NCBI GenBank assembly: GCA_002391185.1
Contig: DGRY01000101.1
Location: 1-17,324 of the forward strand
DNA from: Prevotella sp. UBA4376
GTDB taxonomy: Bacteria > Bacteroidota > Bacteroidia > Bacteroidales > Bacteroidaceae
DNA: 17,324 bases
Direction: 5' to 3'
Shown here: positions 14,922 to 17,324 of the stretch, piece after piece
Numbering within the stretch: position 1 is the first letter of the stretch
Layout of the letters: every line of letters begins with the position of its first letter
The notes under the pieces: model-generated
Database searches by the model: none
What the model saw: only the letters and a program-made list of their open reading frames with translations
What the model was told of the DNA's origin: nothing
Translations under genes and position numbers: made by a program

Positions 14922-17324
14922 TTAGAATGTTACATTAAGACCGAAGAGATAGTTACGTGTGGTAGGAGTGTTGAAACCTACAACAAGCACCTTTGAAGCA
15001 TATGCAGCTGCTGCCTGGTTCTCATTACCACGAGAGTTGGTCTCTGGATCCATACCGCTCTCATCATGATAAGGTGAGAAGAGCACAAATGGATTGGTAA
15101 CTGTTGCATAAGCACGCAAAGCTGAGATACCAGCCTTCTTCATCCAATCACCCTTGAAATTGTAACCGAGAGTGATAGTGCGGAACTTCAGATAAGAACC
15201 TGAGAAGAAACCAAGAGTTGTACCATACTTAGGGTTATCGTTACTGATAGGACCAGCTGGGTTAGGGAACTTGTTTGTTGGATTATCCTCTGTCCAGTAG
15301 TCAACATCAACATTGTTACGACGACCTGTCATCATGTTCAAGTAACTTGAAGAACCATAGAGTGTAGATATAAGCTTACCACCATGACGGAAACTTGCTA
15401 CTGCTGAGAGATCCCAGTTCTTGTAAGCTACACGAGTGTTGAAACCACCTTCCCAAGATGGGTCAAGCTCGATAATCTGGCGGTCGCTTGAGTTGATAGC
15501 ACGAGGAGTACCATCCTCATTATATCCACCCTTTACCTTGATCATACCAACAGAACCACCTGGTTCCATAATCTTACGAAGTTCCTCTTCGTCCTTCTGC
15601 CAGATACCAATCTTCTCATAATCGTAAACGCAATTGATTGAGTGACCAACGAACCAACCGTTACCCTCATCTCTTTCAGAACCATCGGCAAGTTCTATGA
15701 TTTTGTTCTTGTTGGTGTACCAGTTGATACCAGCCTCCCATGTCCAACCATTAAGATTGTCGATGATAACACCATTAAGAGAAAGCTCGAAACCTTTATT
15801 CTCTGTTTTACCAACATTAGCCATATAAGAACCTACACCAGAGGTTGAAGGAAGACCAACACTCATCAACAAATCCTTGGTTTTCTGAGTATAATACTCT
15901 GCAGTACCAGTCAAACGACCATTAAATAGTGAGAAATCAACACCAAAGTTATAGGTCTGAGAATACTCCCATCCAAGTTCCTCATTAGGAAGTTCTGATA
16001 CATAGAAACCTGTTGCATAACCTGTTGGACCAAAGTTATAAGGACGACTTGCAAGTCTTCCAAGTGTCTTATAAGGATCTACAGATTGGTTAGAAGTTTC
16101 ACCATAACCGGCACGGAGCTTCAAGTTATCAACCCACTTAACATTCTGCATAAAACTTTCCTTAGCAATATTCCAACCAAGGCTGACAGCAGGATATGTA
16201 TGTACGCGATGACCAGGAGCCAAACGTGATGACTTATCCTGACGTACCGTTGCACTAATCATGTATCTGTCCTTGTAGCTATACATAACACGAGCCATCA
16301 TAGATACAAGTCCGCTCTCATTATAGTTCTGGTTACCTGGATTAATAGATGTTGACTCAGAGTAACCAAGATTATACCAAAGAAGTCTGTCATCAAAAAG
16401 CTGAGAAGCACTCATATAAGTTGACTCATAGTGATTCTTTTCTGCAGAATACAAAGCAACAGCATTAATGGTATGATCACCAAATGTCTTGTCATATGTC
16501 AACATGTGTTCAATTGCCCAGTTCCACATGGTTGAATTACCATTTCCTGCACCTGAATTTGCAGAAGGAGAATCAGAGAATACGCCTGTACCGGTATAAG
16601 AGCCATTTTTATTGTGACGATAGTTCAAACCAAGATTAACACGATACTTCAAACCACTAACCCATGGACACTTGATTTCGCCATAGAAGTTGTTATACGT
16701 ACCAAGTCCTGTGGTTTGATCCTTATATGAATCGCCAAGGTTTTCAATACGATCGCGTGTGTAAGTCCACTGGTTATCCTTTTCCATGTGAACAACAGGC
16801 TTCAATGTGCCGTCGGCATTATAAGGATTGATAAGTGGAGAACAACTCAGAGTATTATAAATACCAAGGTTAGCATTGTTGGTTATGCTATAGTTTGTAT
16901 TTGTAGAGAAACCAACCTTCAAATACTTACCAATCTCCTGATCGAGAGCAGCATGCATAGCATAACGCTTGAAGTTCTGAGTTGGAATAGTAGCCTCATC
17001 CTTGAAATAAGAAATACCTACATTATATGCGCTCTTTGCAGTACCACCTGAAACAGATAGATCCTGATTTGTGGTGAAAGCTGTCTTGAAGAGCATATCC
17101 TGCCAATCGGTATTCATACCTTCCTCTTCATCACCATTGGTGTAAACAGGCTGATACAATCCACTTACCTCACGAAGGCGTTTCAACTGATCGCCATTCA
17201 TCATTGGGTAGCGGGCAAAATTCTTCTTAAAGCCTACATACATATTATATTTCACAACAGGCTCTTGATCCTGCATTCCCTTGTAGGTAGTAATCATGAT
17301 AACACCATTGGCACCACGAGAACC
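14922..17324 (-). CDS. SusC/RagA family TonB-linked outer-membrane protein, partial at right edge
   Basis: This is the outer-membrane TonB-dependent channel partner of the downstream SusD-like lipoprotein. About 800 C-terminal residues are visible. The frame is open to the right edge, where it reads GSRGANGVIMITT, the conserved end of the plug domain in this family, so the apparent ATG at 17297 is internal. The signal peptide, the carboxypeptidase-like domain, the TonB box and most of the plug are outside the window. The rest is a beta-barrel rich in aromatic strands, with family motifs such as NTDWQDMLFKTAFTTNQDLS, SGGT, and LRAGYGETSNQ. It ends in NYLFGLNVTF, whose terminal Phe fits an outer-membrane insertion signal. 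Confidence 0.95.
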   Translation of the reverse strand, partial: GSRGANGVIMITTYKGMQDQEPVVKYNMYVGFKKNFARYPMMNGDQLKRLREVSGLYQPVYTNGDEEEGMNTDWQDMLFKTAFTTNQDLSVSGGTAKSAYNVGISYFKDEATIPTQNFKRYAMHAALDQEIGKYLKVGFSTNTNYSITNNANLGIYNTLSCSPLINPYNADGTLKPVVHMEKDNQWTYTRDRIENLGDSYKDQTTGLGTYNNFYGEIKCPWVSGLKYRVNLGLNYRHNKNGSYTGTGVFSDSPSANSGAGNGNSTMWNWAIEHMLTYDKTFGDHTINAVALYSAEKNHYESTYMSASQLFDDRLLWYNLGYSESTSINPGNQNYNESGLVSMMARVMYSYKDRYMISATVRQDKSSRLAPGHRVHTYPAVSLGWNIAKESFMQNVKWVDNLKLRAGYGETSNQSVDPYKTLGRLASRPYNFGPTGYATGFYVSELPNEELGWEYSQTYNFGVDFSLFNGRLTGTAEYYTQKTKDLLMSVGLPSTSGVGSYMANVGKTENKGFELSLNGVIIDNLNGWTWEAGINWYTNKNKIIELADGSERDEGNGWFVGHSINCVYDYEKIGIWQKDEEELRKIMEPGGSVGMIKVKGGYNEDGTPRAINSSDRQIIELDPSWEGGFNTRVAYKNWDLSAVASFRHGGKLISTLYGSSSYLNMMTGRRNNVDVDYWTEDNPTNKFPNPAGPISNDNPKYGTTLGFFSGSYLKFRTITLGYNFKGDWMKKAGISALRAYATVTNPFVLFSPYHDESGMDPETNSRGNENQAAAAYASKVLVVGFNTPTTRNYLFGLNVTF

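Noticed and set aside
17277..17297. Apparent start codon of the SusC-like protein at 17297
   Set aside because: The frame stays open to the window edge and reads GSRGANGVI before this Met, which is an internal plug-domain motif. The gene is truncated by the window and is not short.

Overview
The window looks like chromosome of an anaerobic Bacteroidota bacterium, most likely a Prevotella/Segatella-type member of the Bacteroidales. The reasons are a SusC/SusD outer-membrane pair, several TAnnTTTG (-7) Bacteroidota promoter elements, AT-rich intergenic DNA, an oxygen-sensitive class III ribonucleotide reductase, and a rubrerythrin. The genus is inferred from overall gene character and was not computed. 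All assignments were read by eye from the sequence.

Region 1 (1-4570, minus strand) is a glycine cleavage operon transcribed right to left: a short lipoate-protein ligase (lplA), then gcvT, gcvH, gcvPA and gcvPB; gcvPB runs off the left edge. A good TTTG-N19-TATATTTG promoter precedes lplA. The ligase would lipoylate GcvH Lys64. GcvPA/GcvPB release CO2 from glycine onto the H-protein arm, and GcvT transfers the remaining one-carbon unit to tetrahydrofolate. The L protein (lpd) is not in the window. A four-unit ~27-bp repeat fills the lplA-gcvT junction, and a G/C-rich hairpin lies between gcvH and gcvPA.

Region 2 (4570-7500) holds two exported alpha/beta hydrolases in divergent orientation with back-to-back -7 elements between them. 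The minus-strand one is an unusual fusion of a TlpA-like thioredoxin domain and a cinnamoyl/feruloyl-esterase-like hydrolase. The plus-strand one has an N-terminal DUF3887-like region. A purine-rich tandem repeat with a 12-bp inverted repeat lies between the second hydrolase and the convergent 123-aa unknown gene.

Region 3 (7490-10750, minus strand) holds nrdD-nrdG, encoding anaerobic ribonucleotide reductase and its radical-SAM activase. A strong terminator follows, and immediately after it the promoter of the 123-aa unknown gene.

Region 4 (10677-12900) holds two long AT-rich non-coding stretches, a small exported DUF4890/Spy-like protein, a ~256-bp element with inverted ends and a (CG)5 core, and rubrerythrin with its own -7 element and terminator.

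Region 5 (12800-17324, minus strand) is a SusC/SusD glycan or nutrient uptake pair. SusC is cut by the right edge. A strong terminator ends the transcript, convergent with rubrerythrin. No tRNA, rRNA, CRISPR array or transposase gene was seen. The least explained elements are the thioredoxin-esterase fusion and the palindromic intergenic element.
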